NCBI RefSeq assembly: GCF_000718555.1
Contig: NZ_JOAN01000009.1
Location: 62,001 to 126,000 of the forward strand
DNA: 64,000 nucleotides
Direction: 5' to 3'
Source: Micromonospora chokoriensis
GTDB lineage: Bacteria > Actinomycetota > Actinomycetes > Mycobacteriales > Micromonosporaceae
Positions 25,154 to 32,909 of this stretch are shown here, piece after piece. Position numbers and translations under genes: made by a program. The first letter of the stretch is position 1, and each line of letters opens with the position of its first letter. The notes beneath the pieces were generated by a model. The model did no database searches. It was not told the origin of the DNA and saw nothing but the letters and a program-made list of their open reading frames with translations.

Positions 25154-28009
25154 GTGCCGGAACAGAATCGCGTGCGGGTCGAGCCGGCACCGGGGCCACT
25201 GCTGTTGGCGTCCCGGCTGACCCCGGCCGTGCCGCCGGAGCCGGTGGTGGCCCGGCCCCGCCTGCTGCGCCGGTTGGACGAGGGCAGTGCGGGCCCGGTC
25301 ACCCTGGTGGCCGCCCCCGCCGGCTGGGGCAAGACCACCCTGCTCGCCTCCTGGGTACGGCTGGGCGGCGCTCCACCCGACGTCGAGCCGGGTGCGGTCG
25401 TGCCCGACTCCGGCGACCTGTCGGTTTCGTCCGCTGCCGACCCGGTCTCGGCGTGGATGTCGGTGGAGGCCGGCGACGACTCCGACCGCCTCTGGGCGTA
25501 CCTCGCGGCGGCGCTGCGATCGGCGACCGGGTCGGCGGGCGGGTTGGAGGGCGGGCCGGTGCCCGACCGGCCACCGCGGCCCGACCAGCTGGAGGCGCTG
25601 GCCGCCACGCTCGCTGCCGCCGACCGGCCGGTGCTGCTGATCCTGGACGACCTGCACCGGGTCGCCGACCCAGCGGCGCTTACCGGCCTGGAGTTCTTGC
25701 TGCGCCATGCCGAGCAGCGGCTCCGCCTGGTGATCGGCGCGCGGGCCGGGCTGCACCTGCCACTGCACCGGCTCCGCCTTGCCGGCGAGCTGACCGAGAT
25801 CGGCCCGGACGAGCTGGCGTTCACCGACGACGAGGTGGCCGACCTGCTCACCGCGCACGGCGCGGCGCTGCCGGCGACCGCCGTGCACCGGCTACGCGAA
25901 CGCACCGGCGGCTGGCCGGCCGCGCTGCGCATCGCGGCCCTGGCGGTACGCGGGCAGCCCGACCCGGAGCGCTGGGTGGGGCAGTTCGGTGGTGACCAAC
26001 CGGAGATCGCCGGTTACCTGCACGAGGAGGTGCTGGCGACGCTCGACCCGGCCCAGCAGGACCTGCTGCGCCGTACCGCCCTCGTCGACAACGTCTGCGC
26101 CGACCTGGCCGAGGCGCTGACCGGCCGCGCCGATGCCGGGCAGGCGCTGGCCGACCTGGCCGGGACCGGTGGTCTGCTGCACCGGGAGGACACCCGACCG
26201 CCCTGGTACCGCTGCGACTCACTCCTCGCTGACCTGCTCCGCGCCGACCTGGCCCGGCTGCCCGTCGACGAGCTGCGTGAGCTGCACGTCCGGGCCGCCG
26301 ACTGGTACGCGGGCGACGGCCGACCCGCCGACGCTCTGCGGCACGCGCTGGCCGCCGGCCGGTGGGACCTGGCCGGCGACCTGTTCGTCGCGCACTGGCC
26401 CGAGTTGACCCACTACGACCGTGACCCGGTGTACGCCCCGGCACCCGCGCCGCCGCCAGCGGAGGTGATCCGCGCCGACCCGGAGGTGGCGTTGGCCTGC
26501 GCCGCCGAGCGCGCGTACGCCGGTGATCTGCCGGCCGCCACCGCCCACCTGCACGCCGCCGCCGGGCACGCCCCGGGCCTGCCGGTGCCGCGCCGGGATC
26601 GGTTCCTGCGGTTGGTCGCCGCGCTGGAGCTGACCGTGGCCCGCCTCGCCGACGACCGCGCCGAGGTGCGGGCCGCCGCCGCTCGACTGCTGCGCACCCG
26701 CCCGGCGCAAGCCTCACCGACCGGGGCTCCGACCGGGCTGGCCAGCTCCGCCCCGACGGCCGGGGGCGGCGGCGCGGCCGACGATCTGGACCTGCGGGCG
26801 TTCACCGGCACCGCGCTGGGGCTTGTCGAGTTGGCCGACGGCCGGTTGCCCACCGGCCGGTTCGTTCGGGCCCGATCGGCGGCTCGGGCGGCCGGCCGGG
26901 CCCGCACTGAGCTGGTCGCTGCCAGCCGCGCGGCGCTGCTGCTCGCGGTGCGCGGCGAGCTACGGGCGGCCGAGCAGGCGGCCCGTGACGCGCTCGGCAT
27001 GCCACCCTGTCGAGGCTGGTCCTGCCGGCTCGACTGCGGCTACGCGTACCTGGCTCTCGCCGTGGTGGCGCTGCTGCGCGACCAGCCTGAGGAGGCCACG
27101 ACCAATCTCGCCCTCGCCGTCGCGGCGCTCGACGTCGCCGGCGGCTGGGCCGGAAGCCCCGACGCGGGCGACGACTGGCTCGCCGCCGCCTCCAGCGAGC
27201 CGGTGGCGGTGGCGGTGGCCGCGCTGTGCCGAGCGCAGCTACGCCGCGACTCGGGTGACCCGGCGGCCGGCCAACGGCTGCTCGTCCGGGCTCGGGAGGC
27301 GCTGGCCGACCGGCCGTCCGCCGCCGAGTTGACCGACCTGCTGCGAGCCGCCGAAGCTCAACTGCGGGCCGAGCGGGGCGACCTGGACTCCGCCCGTGAC
27401 CTGCTGGCCGGCGCCGCCGACGACGGGGCCGACCCGGCGCTCGCGGTGACCTTGGCGAAGGTGCAGCTGCTGGCCGGCGACGCCGCCGCCGCCGAACGGA
27501 CCCGGCCAGACTGGCAGGCGCCGACCGCCACGGACTGGCCCCTTCCGGTACGCCTGGACGCGGGACTGCTGGCCGCGGTGCTGGCCGAGCGCGCCGGGGA
27601 CGGACGTCGGGCGGGCCGGATCCTGGAGCAGCTCCTGGACCTGGCCGGCCCGCAGGGCTGCCGAAGGGTCTTCACCCGTGCCGAACCGCCCGTGCGGGAC
27701 CTGCTCGCCGCGCACCTGGACGCGGGCACCGCGCACTTCGCGCTCGTCGGCGACCTGGTGCGGGGTGCGGGGCAGAGCACAGCCGGGCCGGCTGCCGGGC
27801 CGAGGGGCACGCTCGACGAGCCGCTCACCGAGCGGGAGCTGACCATCCTGCGCTACCTGCAGAGCATCCTGTCCAACGTGGAGATCGCCAGCGAGCTGTC
27901 CCTCTCGGTCAACACGGTGAAGACCCACGTCCGCAACATCTACCGCAAACTCGACGCGACCCGCCGGCGCGAGGCGGTCCGGCGGGCGCGCGAGTTGCGG
28001 CTGCTCTGA
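25154..28009 (+). CDS. Large ATP-binding LuxR-type transcriptional regulator (LAL/MalT type)
   Basis: A 951-residue regulator. A STAND-class NTPase domain has Walker A AAPAGWGKTTLL near residue 55 and Walker B LLILDDLHR near 160, followed by the winged-helix region GGWPAALRIAALAV. Helical, TPR-like repeats fill residues 400-860 (Ala/Arg/Leu-rich). The C-terminal 65 residues are a LuxR helix-turn-helix (LTERELTILRYLQSILSNVE, then LSVNTVKTHVRNIYRKLDA). Such proteins bind an inducer, oligomerise with ATP and activate transcription. The GTG at 25154 is chosen because the conserved region starts 12 residues on. Target genes and inducer are unknown; the divergent dehydrogenase pair is the obvious candidate. 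Confidence 0.88.
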   Translation: MPEQNRVRVEPAPGPLLLASRLTPAVPPEPVVARPRLLRRLDEGSAGPVTLVAAPAGWGKTTLLASWVRLGGAPPDVEPGAVVPDSGDLSVSSAADPVSAWMSVEAGDDSDRLWAYLAAALRSATGSAGGLEGGPVPDRPPRPDQLEALAATLAAADRPVLLILDDLHRVADPAALTGLEFLLRHAEQRLRLVIGARAGLHLPLHRLRLAGELTEIGPDELAFTDDEVADLLTAHGAALPATAVHRLRERTGGWPAALRIAALAVRGQPDPERWVGQFGGDQPEIAGYLHEEVLATLDPAQQDLLRRTALVDNVCADLAEALTGRADAGQALADLAGTGGLLHREDTRPPWYRCDSLLADLLRADLARLPVDELRELHVRAADWYAGDGRPADALRHALAAGRWDLAGDLFVAHWPELTHYDRDPVYAPAPAPPPAEVIRADPEVALACAAERAYAGDLPAATAHLHAAAGHAPGLPVPRRDRFLRLVAALELTVARLADDRAEVRAAAARLLRTRPAQASPTGAPTGLASSAPTAGGGGAADDLDLRAFTGTALGLVELADGRLPTGRFVRARSAARAAGRARTELVAASRAALLLAVRGELRAAEQAARDALGMPPCRGWSCRLDCGYAYLALAVVALLRDQPEEATTNLALAVAALDVAGGWAGSPDAGDDWLAAASSEPVAVAVAALCRAQLRRDSGDPAAGQRLLVRAREALADRPSAAELTDLLRAAEAQLRAERGDLDSARDLLAGAADDGADPALAVTLAKVQLLAGDAAAAERTRPDWQAPTATDWPLPVRLDAGLLAAVLAERAGDGRRAGRILEQLLDLAGPQGCRRVFTRAEPPVRDLLAAHLDAGTAHFALVGDLVRGAGQSTAGPAAGPRGTLDEPLTERELTILRYLQSILSNVEIASELSLSVNTVKTHVRNIYRKLDATRRREAVRRARELRLL

Positions 28010-28021
28010 GCAGCGTGGCGA

Positions 28022-28570
28022 TCAGGCGTTGGCGGCGGCGTCCGCGGCGGCCAACAGATCGGGCAGGTCGTACCCGCCCTCGTGCCGAACACCGTTCACG
28101 AACAGGGTGGGGGTGCCGTTCACCCCGCTCCGGATGCCCCCCACGAAGTCCCGCCGCACCCGGTCCGCGTGCGCACGGTTCTCCACCTCGGCGTTCAACT
28201 CGTCCGGCGGCAACCCGACCTGCTCGACACCGAGCGAGAGGTGCACCGGGTCGAGCTGGTCCTGATGCTCGTAGAGCCAGTCGTGCATCTCCCAGAACCG
28301 GCCCCGGACGGCGGCGGCCTCGGCCGTCTCGGCGGCGCGTTCGGCGTACGGGTGCACGTTGGCGATCGGGAAGTAGCGGTAGACCAGCCGCACGGTGTCG
28401 GCCCGCTGCCGCAGCAACTCGTGCAGGTTCGGGTACGCGGCACCGCAGAACTGGCACTGGAAGTCGCCGTACTCGACGATGGTCACCGCCGCGTCGGCCG
28501 GCCCCCGGATGTGGTCCGCGGTGGTCACCGGGTCCCGAAGTCGGGCGGTGACCTGCAGTGGCGTGGTCAT
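28022..28570 (-). CDS. DsbA-family thioredoxin-fold protein
   Basis: A 182-residue cytosolic protein with the DsbA fold: strand VTIVEYGDFQCQFC carries the active-site pair CQFC (near 39-42), an inserted helical domain follows, and the cis-Pro loop is VNGTPTLFVNG. No signal peptide is present, which sets it apart from export-pathway DsbA. It resembles the FrnE/thiol-oxidoreductase group. Its start overlaps the stop of the peroxiredoxin gene by 4 bases, so it may reduce or work alongside that enzyme. Confidence 0.88.
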   Translation of the reverse strand: MTTPLQVTARLRDPVTTADHIRGPADAAVTIVEYGDFQCQFCGAAYPNLHELLRQRADTVRLVYRYFPIANVHPYAERAAETAEAAAVRGRFWEMHDWLYEHQDQLDPVHLSLGVEQVGLPPDELNAEVENRAHADRVRRDFVGGIRSGVNGTPTLFVNGVRHEGGYDLPDLLAAADAAANA

Positions 28571-29064
28571 CCGGCCATCACCTTCCGATCGGCGGCGAGC
28601 TGGTCCAGCGCGTCGAAGATGCCGTCGGCACCGGGGTTGACGTCGGGCGGCGACAGGTAGCTCCAGGTCACCGTCCCCGCCGGGTCGAGCACCACCAGCG
28701 CCCGGGCCGCCTCGCCCTGTGGCAGGTACGCGCCGTAGCGGCGAGCCACCTCGCCCTTCGGCTCGAAGTCGGCCAGCAGCGGGAACTCGATGCCCCGGCT
28801 CTCGGCGAACGCCCGGTGCGACCAGATGCTGTCGACCGAGATGCCGAGCACCACCGCCTGGTACTGGGCGAATACGGGTGCCGCCGACTGGTAGAGCGAC
28901 ATCTGGTCACCGCAGACCGGGCTCCAGTCGGCGGGGTAGAAGGCGAGCACGACCGGCCGGCCCCGGAACTGCTCAGGCCCGATCAGACCCCCGTCCGGGG
29001 TGGCCGGCAGGGTGAAACCGGGTGCGGTACGCCCCGGTTGGATCAGCCCGTTCGGATCACTCAT
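28567..29064 (-). CDS. Peroxiredoxin (AhpC/TSA, redoxin family)
   Basis: A 165-residue peroxiredoxin. The conserved strand VVLAFYPADWSPVCGDQMSL carries the peroxidatic Cys near 48 in a P-x-x-x-S-x-V-C context (Ser instead of the more usual Thr). The family Arg is not obvious. LADFEPKGEVARRYGAY follows. It should reduce peroxides or hydroperoxides through a thiol. The ATG at 29064 is used; an upstream in-frame start would add only non-conserved residues. It is the first gene of a two-gene operon with the DsbA-like gene. Confidence 0.88.
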   Translation of the reverse strand: MSDPNGLIQPGRTAPGFTLPATPDGGLIGPEQFRGRPVVLAFYPADWSPVCGDQMSLYQSAAPVFAQYQAVVLGISVDSIWSHRAFAESRGIEFPLLADFEPKGEVARRYGAYLPQGEAARALVVLDPAGTVTWSYLSPPDVNPGADGIFDALDQLAADRKVMAG

Positions 29065-29078
29065 GCCACCAGCCTGCT

Positions 29079-29113
29079 CCCGGGGTGGGTGAGGCGGGCT
29101 CACCCACCCCGGG
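29079..29113 (-). terminator. Strong hairpin terminator after the BON gene
   Basis: A perfect 15-bp inverted repeat (arm CCCGGGGTGGGTGAG, loop GCGGG) about 50 bases after the BON protein stop. It separates that gene from the peroxiredoxin operon. The bases between it and the stop are a GCGCTGGCTGG-type short tandem repeat. Confidence 0.8.
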
Positions 29114-29159
29114 TGGTTCCGCGCTGGCTGGTTCCGCGCGCTGGCTGGTCCGCGCTGGC

Positions 29160-29846
29160 TCAGCGCAGCACCGGGGCGACCGCGATGTGGTTCTGCACCT
29201 CCCGGATGCCCGGCGCGGACCAGGCCACCTGCTCCACCTCGGCCCGCTCGGGCATCGAGTGCACCAGCCCGGCGAGAATCGCGGTGTCACCGTGCACCCG
29301 GACGCTGATCCGTTCGGCGTCGGTCGCTCCGGCCCGGGCGAGGGCGTCGACGATCCGGTCGGCCAGGTTGCGCCCGTCCGGTGCGGAGACCGGCCGGACG
29401 GTGATGCCGTTGCTCACCCCGCGTACGCCGGTCAGCCGAGCGACCGCGCGTTCGGCGGCCCGGCGCTGGTACTCCCACTCGACGTCGCCGTGCAGCGTCA
29501 CCCAGCCGGCCGAGACGGTGACCTGGAGCTTCTCGATGGGCACGAACGCGTCCCACTCCAGCCCGTGGCTGGCCGCAGCGGCCAGGTCAGGGTCGGCGCG
29601 CTCGGTGCCGCTGGTGAGCTGAACGGCCACGTCGTTGGCGACTGCCCGGACCGAGGCGACCCGGTGGGCGGCCCGTTCGGCGGCCCACTTCTTCGCGTAG
29701 CTGTCCACGCGGCCGGTCAGGGTGACGACGCCCTCGGCGACGGTCACGCCGATCTCGTGCGGCTGCACCCGCGGTTCCCAGGTCAGCTCGTCGAGGACGG
29801 CGGACTGGATGTCCTGGTCGGTGCGGTTGATCTCCGCGATGGCCAT
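29160..29846 (-). CDS. Triple BON-domain protein
   Basis: A 228-residue protein made of three BON domains, each about 60-70 residues: QSAVLDELTWEPRVQPHEIG with GVVTLTGRVDSYAKKWAAER; EWDAFVPIEKLQVTV with GWVTLHGDVEWEYQRRAAER; IVDALARAGATDAERISVRV with DTAILAGLVHSMPER. BON modules bind phospholipid membranes or act as stress-protein scaffolds (OsmY type). No signal peptide is visible, so a cytosolic, membrane-associated place is more likely. The start ATG has GGAGGAGGG in front. Monocistronic. Confidence 0.9.
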   Translation of the reverse strand: MAIAEINRTDQDIQSAVLDELTWEPRVQPHEIGVTVAEGVVTLTGRVDSYAKKWAAERAAHRVASVRAVANDVAVQLTSGTERADPDLAAAASHGLEWDAFVPIEKLQVTVSAGWVTLHGDVEWEYQRRAAERAVARLTGVRGVSNGITVRPVSAPDGRNLADRIVDALARAGATDAERISVRVHGDTAILAGLVHSMPERAEVEQVAWSAPGIREVQNHIAVAPVLR

Positions 29847-30013
29847 CTGTCCCTCCTCCGCTGTTGCGATGGCGGACCGGGTGGCTGCGCCCCAGGTCTG
29901 GCCGCTGCCGAAGGTCCGCCGTGCTGCGATCCTGCCGCCGCCCGGGGTGAGCCGCCCTCGCCCGGACCGGGTGGGGACGCCGCCGCCAGTCTCGCTCCCG
30001 ACTCCGCAGCGGT

Positions 30014-30063
30014 AGATCTTGGAAGAATTCGGCCCCTCCAGGGGCATTTTCCTTCCAAGATCT
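30014..30063. repeat. Long inverted repeat in gene-poor region
   Basis: AGATCTTGGAAG and CTTCCAAGATCT are perfect 12-base arms around a 26-base spacer that itself holds CCCCTCCAGGGG. It lies about 170 bases upstream of the BON gene. It could fold as a two-tier hairpin in RNA or act as an operator. It is notably less GC-rich than its surroundings. Confidence 0.6.
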
Positions 30064-30114
30064 CTTGGCGTTCACGGCGGTTGAGTGGGCAGGCGTACGG
30101 ACGAATATCGATGA

Positions 30115-30128
30115 TGGGAGCGCTTCCA
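30115..30128. promoter_or_regulatory. LacI-family (CebR/BglR-like) operator box
   Basis: TGGGAGCGCTTCCA fits the T-G-G-(G/A)-A-GCGCT-(T/C)-C-CA consensus of actinobacterial sugar repressors such as CebR. No sugar gene follows within 500 bases, so the box looks orphaned. The binding protein is inferred, not shown. Confidence 0.55.
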
Positions 30129-30306
30129 AAGCGAGCGACTTTCGGCTACGGTTAGTTGCGTTCCTCGATCGCGGGAGCCGTCGCGTCGGGTGGTGGGGCC
30201 AGGGCAGCTCCAACCGTCCCCGTCGTCGTGCTCGTCCCCCGGGCCACGGCGTCAGCCCAGACGATCGACCCCGTCCCCCGGGGTTCCCTCCCGAGAGGAA
30301 CCGCAG

Positions 30307-30447
30307 ATGCGGAGACTCAGTCCGGCGGCCTCCACCAGCCCCGACGTCCACCTCGGCCACCACGGCCTGCCCCATCGACCGACAAATTCCGAGCACTCCG
30401 CCGATAGCCACCCAGGCCTGGATACCAGCACCTGCGCGAGCCGCTGA
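30307..30447 (+). CDS. Possible small ORF, 46 residues, no known relative
   Basis: An ATG with GAGAGGA 9 bases upstream opens a 46-codon frame (MRRLSPAASTSPDVHLGHHG onward, ending STCASR). It has no hydrophobic core or recognisable domain, and the His/Ser/Pro-rich composition is not convincing. The good ribosome binding site and the sugar-repressor box about 180 bases upstream suggest either a leader peptide or the remnant 5' end of a lost secreted carbohydrate gene. Low confidence that it is translated to something functional. Confidence 0.25.
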   Translation: MRRLSPAASTSPDVHLGHHGLPHRPTNSEHSADSHPGLDTSTCASR

Positions 30448-30487
30448 GCAGGTGATCCGGACGGGACCCCCGGATCACCCACATGCA

Positions 30488-30532
30488 CCGGTCCGCCGGG
30501 CCGCCTGAGGGGTCCGGCACCCGGCGGACCGG
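30488..30532. terminator. Hairpin after the small ORF
   Basis: A 13-bp perfect inverted repeat (CCGGTCCGCCGGG and its complement) with a 19-base loop, 40 bases after the small ORF stop. It probably ends transcription coming from the left. Confidence 0.55.
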
Positions 30533-30573
30533 CCCACCCCCACTCCGATGTGGGCGAAGTGGGGTGCGCGACG

Positions 30574-30608
30574 AGGCCCCGCTCTACCTCTGGGGTCGAG
30601 CGGGGCCT
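30574..30608 (-). terminator. Hairpin terminator of the small membrane protein gene
   Basis: An 11-bp perfect inverted repeat (AGGCCCCGCTC ... GAGCGGGGCCT) with a 13-base loop, 17 bases beyond the stop of the gene on the minus strand. Confidence 0.75.
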
Positions 30609-30624
30609 GTGGTGGTGCTGCCGT

Positions 30625-31023
30625 TTAGACGGCGGGGGAGTTGGGGCGGTCGACGTCGACGAACTCCACGTCGTCGATGGCGGGGTCGTCCCGGCTGCCG
30701 GCGGCTCGCGCGGCGGAACCGACGGCCCAGCCGACCGCCGCGCCGACGAGCGCCGCGCCGATCAGGAGCGTCCAGGGCAGTGCCGGCTGGCGGCCGGCGA
30801 GCGCGTCGAAGGCCAGTGAGGCACGACGTCGCGCCTCGTCGGCGGCGGATTCCACCAGGTCACCGGCCCCGTCGGCGAGGTCGCTGCTGTTGCGTCGGGC
30901 TGAGCGGGCGGTGTCCCGCACACTGTCTCCGGCGGTGCTGACGGCGGAGAGCAGGTGCTCCCAGGCTTGCTCCGCGATCCGCTCCGGCTTGCTGCGGCGG
31001 TCCAGCAGGTTGGTTCCGAACAT
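30625..31023 (-). CDS. Small membrane protein of unknown function
   Basis: A 132-residue protein. The N-terminal 80 residues form an amphipathic helical region (EQAWEHLLSAVSTAGDSVRD, then SARRNSSDLADGAGDLVESA). One membrane helix follows (LPWTLLIGAALVGAAVGWAVGSAARA), then an acidic tail DDPAIDDVEFVDVDRP. This layout recalls DUF883/YtxH-like ribosome- or stress-associated membrane proteins, but the match is only by shape. The start ATG has an excellent GAGGAGGT in front. It is followed by its own terminator and preceded by the tiny lipoprotein gene on the same strand. Confidence 0.8.
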   Translation of the reverse strand: MFGTNLLDRRSKPERIAEQAWEHLLSAVSTAGDSVRDTARSARRNSSDLADGAGDLVESAADEARRRASLAFDALAGRQPALPWTLLIGAALVGAAVGWAVGSAARAAGSRDDPAIDDVEFVDVDRPNSPAV

Positions 31024-31175
31024 CGTGGTTACCTCCTCGGGTGCCGAAGCCGCCGGCCACTTCGGACTTCGGCGTCTTTCCAGCGCGTCACGGTTTCGCC
31101 TATCCCGCAGTGCCCCGCGTCGGCCGGGCGCAAACCCGACCTCGCGGAGCACCTGCAGCTCAGCGCACCGCTGGC

Positions 31176-31316
31176 TCAGCGCACCACGGTCACGGCGATG
31201 CCCCGGGCGAAGTCATCGTCGTCATCATCGTCATCGCCCCCACCACCGAAACCGCAGGCCAGGACGAGGGCGAGCAGAACGCCGACGCCGGCCAGCCCGG
31301 CAAGTCGCTTGATCAT
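31176..31316 (-). CDS. Tiny predicted lipoprotein with an octa-aspartate run
   Basis: A 46-residue protein too short for most gene finders: MIKRLAGLAGVGVLLALVLA, then the lipobox Cys (LVLAC), GFGGGG, eight consecutive Asp, and FARGIAVTVVR. A basic start, a hydrophobic stretch and a Cys at position 21 make a classic lipoprotein signal, leaving a mature peptide of only 26 residues. GGAGAGGA lies 6-13 bases upstream of the ATG. The Asp block is a plausible divalent-cation or surface-charge element. It lies 152 bases upstream of the small membrane protein gene. No characterised relative is recognised. Confidence 0.65.
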   Translation of the reverse strand: MIKRLAGLAGVGVLLALVLACGFGGGGDDDDDDDDFARGIAVTVVR

Positions 31317-31702
31317 CGAAGATCCTCTCCGTCATGGGGTGTCCCGGCCGATGCTAGGGCGCGTCGGCAACCGTGGGCATGGGCTCGCACCGGCCGGCGG
31401 TGGGCGACACGCCGATGGCGCGCGGGGCCGGCGTACGTCAAGGGCCGGTTGTCGGGTGCACCGGCTTCGGACCGCTACCCTGGTTCGGCGGCGCGTCGGT
31501 CACGACTGATCGCCGATGGTCAGATAACAAAAAGTCTTGAGTAATCAGATACTGAAAAGTGCGGATATGGGCGGCTTTGTGGGTCGGGATCCGCGAATTG
31601 CTCATCCCGAGGGGTGGCGACCGAGGCCGTCGGAGGAATACTCTCGGTCGCGGCCCGCGTACTGATGAGGCGCCCGGGGGACGGGCGGGTGGAGGTGCTC
31701 GC
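31317..31702. other. Divergent intergenic region
   Basis: 386 bases between the lipoprotein gene and the STAS gene. It contains an AT-rich tract around 31504-31570 (ATAACAAAAAGTCTTGAGTAA and following) that stands out sharply from the GC-rich surroundings and is the likely promoter for one or both neighbours. No gene is supported. Confidence 0.5.
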
Positions 31703-32065
31703 GTGAGCCTGTCGATCGTGAAGTCGGTTCTGTCCGGTGGTGTCGTGGAGATCGCCCCGCGGGGCGAGATCGACGTCGACACAGCGTACGAGGTGCGCGA
31801 AGCGATCGCGGAGGTGCTGGCCAAGGGCCGCCCGCTGCGCATCGAACTCAACATGAGGCTGGTCACCTTCATCGACTCGGTCGGCATCAGCGCCATGGTT
31901 GCCGGCTTCCAGACCGCCGAGGTCAGCGACGTCAAGCTGGTGGTCACCGAGCCGAGCCGGTTCGTGCACCGGCAGCTCTGGGTGACCGGCCTGCTCGGCC
32001 TGTTCGGTGCCCCGGAGCCATACTTCGCTGGTGCTGCCACCCCCGAGGTGCTGCCCGGCGCCTGA
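31703..32065 (+). CDS. STAS-domain anti-sigma factor antagonist
   Basis: A 120-residue single STAS domain of the SpoIIAA/RsbV/BldG type. GGVVEIAPRGEIDVDTAYEV is followed by the phospho-acceptor loop RLVTFIDSVGISAMVAGF, where the Ser of D-S-x-G is the usual site phosphorylated by an anti-sigma kinase. In the unphosphorylated form such proteins bind the anti-sigma factor and free a sigma factor of the SigF/SigB group. The GTG at 31703 has GGAGGT at the ideal distance. The partner kinase and sigma factor are not in this window. Confidence 0.9.
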   Translation: MSLSIVKSVLSGGVVEIAPRGEIDVDTAYEVREAIAEVLAKGRPLRIELNMRLVTFIDSVGISAMVAGFQTAEVSDVKLVVTEPSRFVHRQLWVTGLLGLFGAPEPYFAGAATPEVLPGA

Positions 32066-32081
32066 GCACGCCCGGCACTCG

Positions 32082-32909
32082 TCACGGCTGCTCGTCCAGT
32101 CCGGTCAGGTCGATGTCGGTCGCCTCGGTGACCGCTCGGATCGCCGTCACCGACGCGTACCCGGCGGCCAGCAACGCCACGTCCGTGCCGGGCTGTGCGG
32201 CCTGCCCCGGCTCCTCCAGCGAGGTACGGACAAAACCGTGGCCGGATTCGGCCACCGTCATCTGCACCTGACCGAAGCTGGCCAGCGTGCCCCGACGCAC
32301 CCCGCGCAGCTGCCCGTGCGGAAGGTCCGGGGCGTTCACGTTGAGCACGCTCTCCATCGGCGCTGAGGTCAACCGGGGGAGCAGGTCCAGGGCAACCCGC
32401 GCGGCGGTGCTCCAGTGCCGCTCGGCGTCGCGTACCCGGGCGGCGGCGTCCACCGCGGCGCCACCGCTCGCTGCCGTCGCCTCGCCGGCCGAGAGCACGT
32501 CGAGGGAGACCGCCATCGCCCGGCAGCCGTTCGTGGCGGCGGTGAACGCGGCGCCCACGGTCCCGGAGTGCAGCACCGCACGGCCGGCGTTGGCACCCCG
32601 GTTGACGCCGGAAAGCACCACCGACGGCGGGGGGCCGAACGCCCCGTGCAGGGCGATCAGCGTGATGAAGCCGGGGGATCCGGCGACCCCGTACGCCGGC
32701 ACACCCGGCAGGTCCGGCAGCGGGTGGTCGTTGACGACGACCCGCCCGTCGCGTTCTACGGCGCTCATCGCGGCGCTGGTGCCGCTCGCCTCCTCCATCG
32801 GCGCGGCGATCACCACGTCCAGGCCCCGCTGCGTGGCCGCCCAGGCCAGCGCCTGGATGCCCGGCGCGGCGATCCCGTCGTCGTTGGTGATCAGCACCCG
32901 CAGTGTCAT
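32082..32909 (-). CDS. surE: SurE-type 5'/3'-nucleotidase
   Basis: A 275-residue survival-protein-E phosphatase. The metal-binding start is VLITNDDGIAAPGIQAL (Asp-Asp near 9-10), then AAPMEEASGTSAAMS, and VVLSGVNRGANAGRAVLHSG holds the conserved Asn and the HSGTV motif. The family dephosphorylates nucleoside 3'- or 5'-monophosphates and some sugar phosphates with a divalent metal. It overlaps the PfkB gene by 4 bases (ATGA) and is the second gene of that operon, an unusual pairing. Confidence 0.9.
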   Translation of the reverse strand: MTLRVLITNDDGIAAPGIQALAWAATQRGLDVVIAAPMEEASGTSAAMSAVERDGRVVVNDHPLPDLPGVPAYGVAGSPGFITLIALHGAFGPPPSVVLSGVNRGANAGRAVLHSGTVGAAFTAATNGCRAMAVSLDVLSAGEATAASGGAAVDAAARVRDAERHWSTAARVALDLLPRLTSAPMESVLNVNAPDLPHGQLRGVRRGTLASFGQVQMTVAESGHGFVRTSLEEPGQAAQPGTDVALLAAGYASVTAIRAVTEATDIDLTGLDEQP

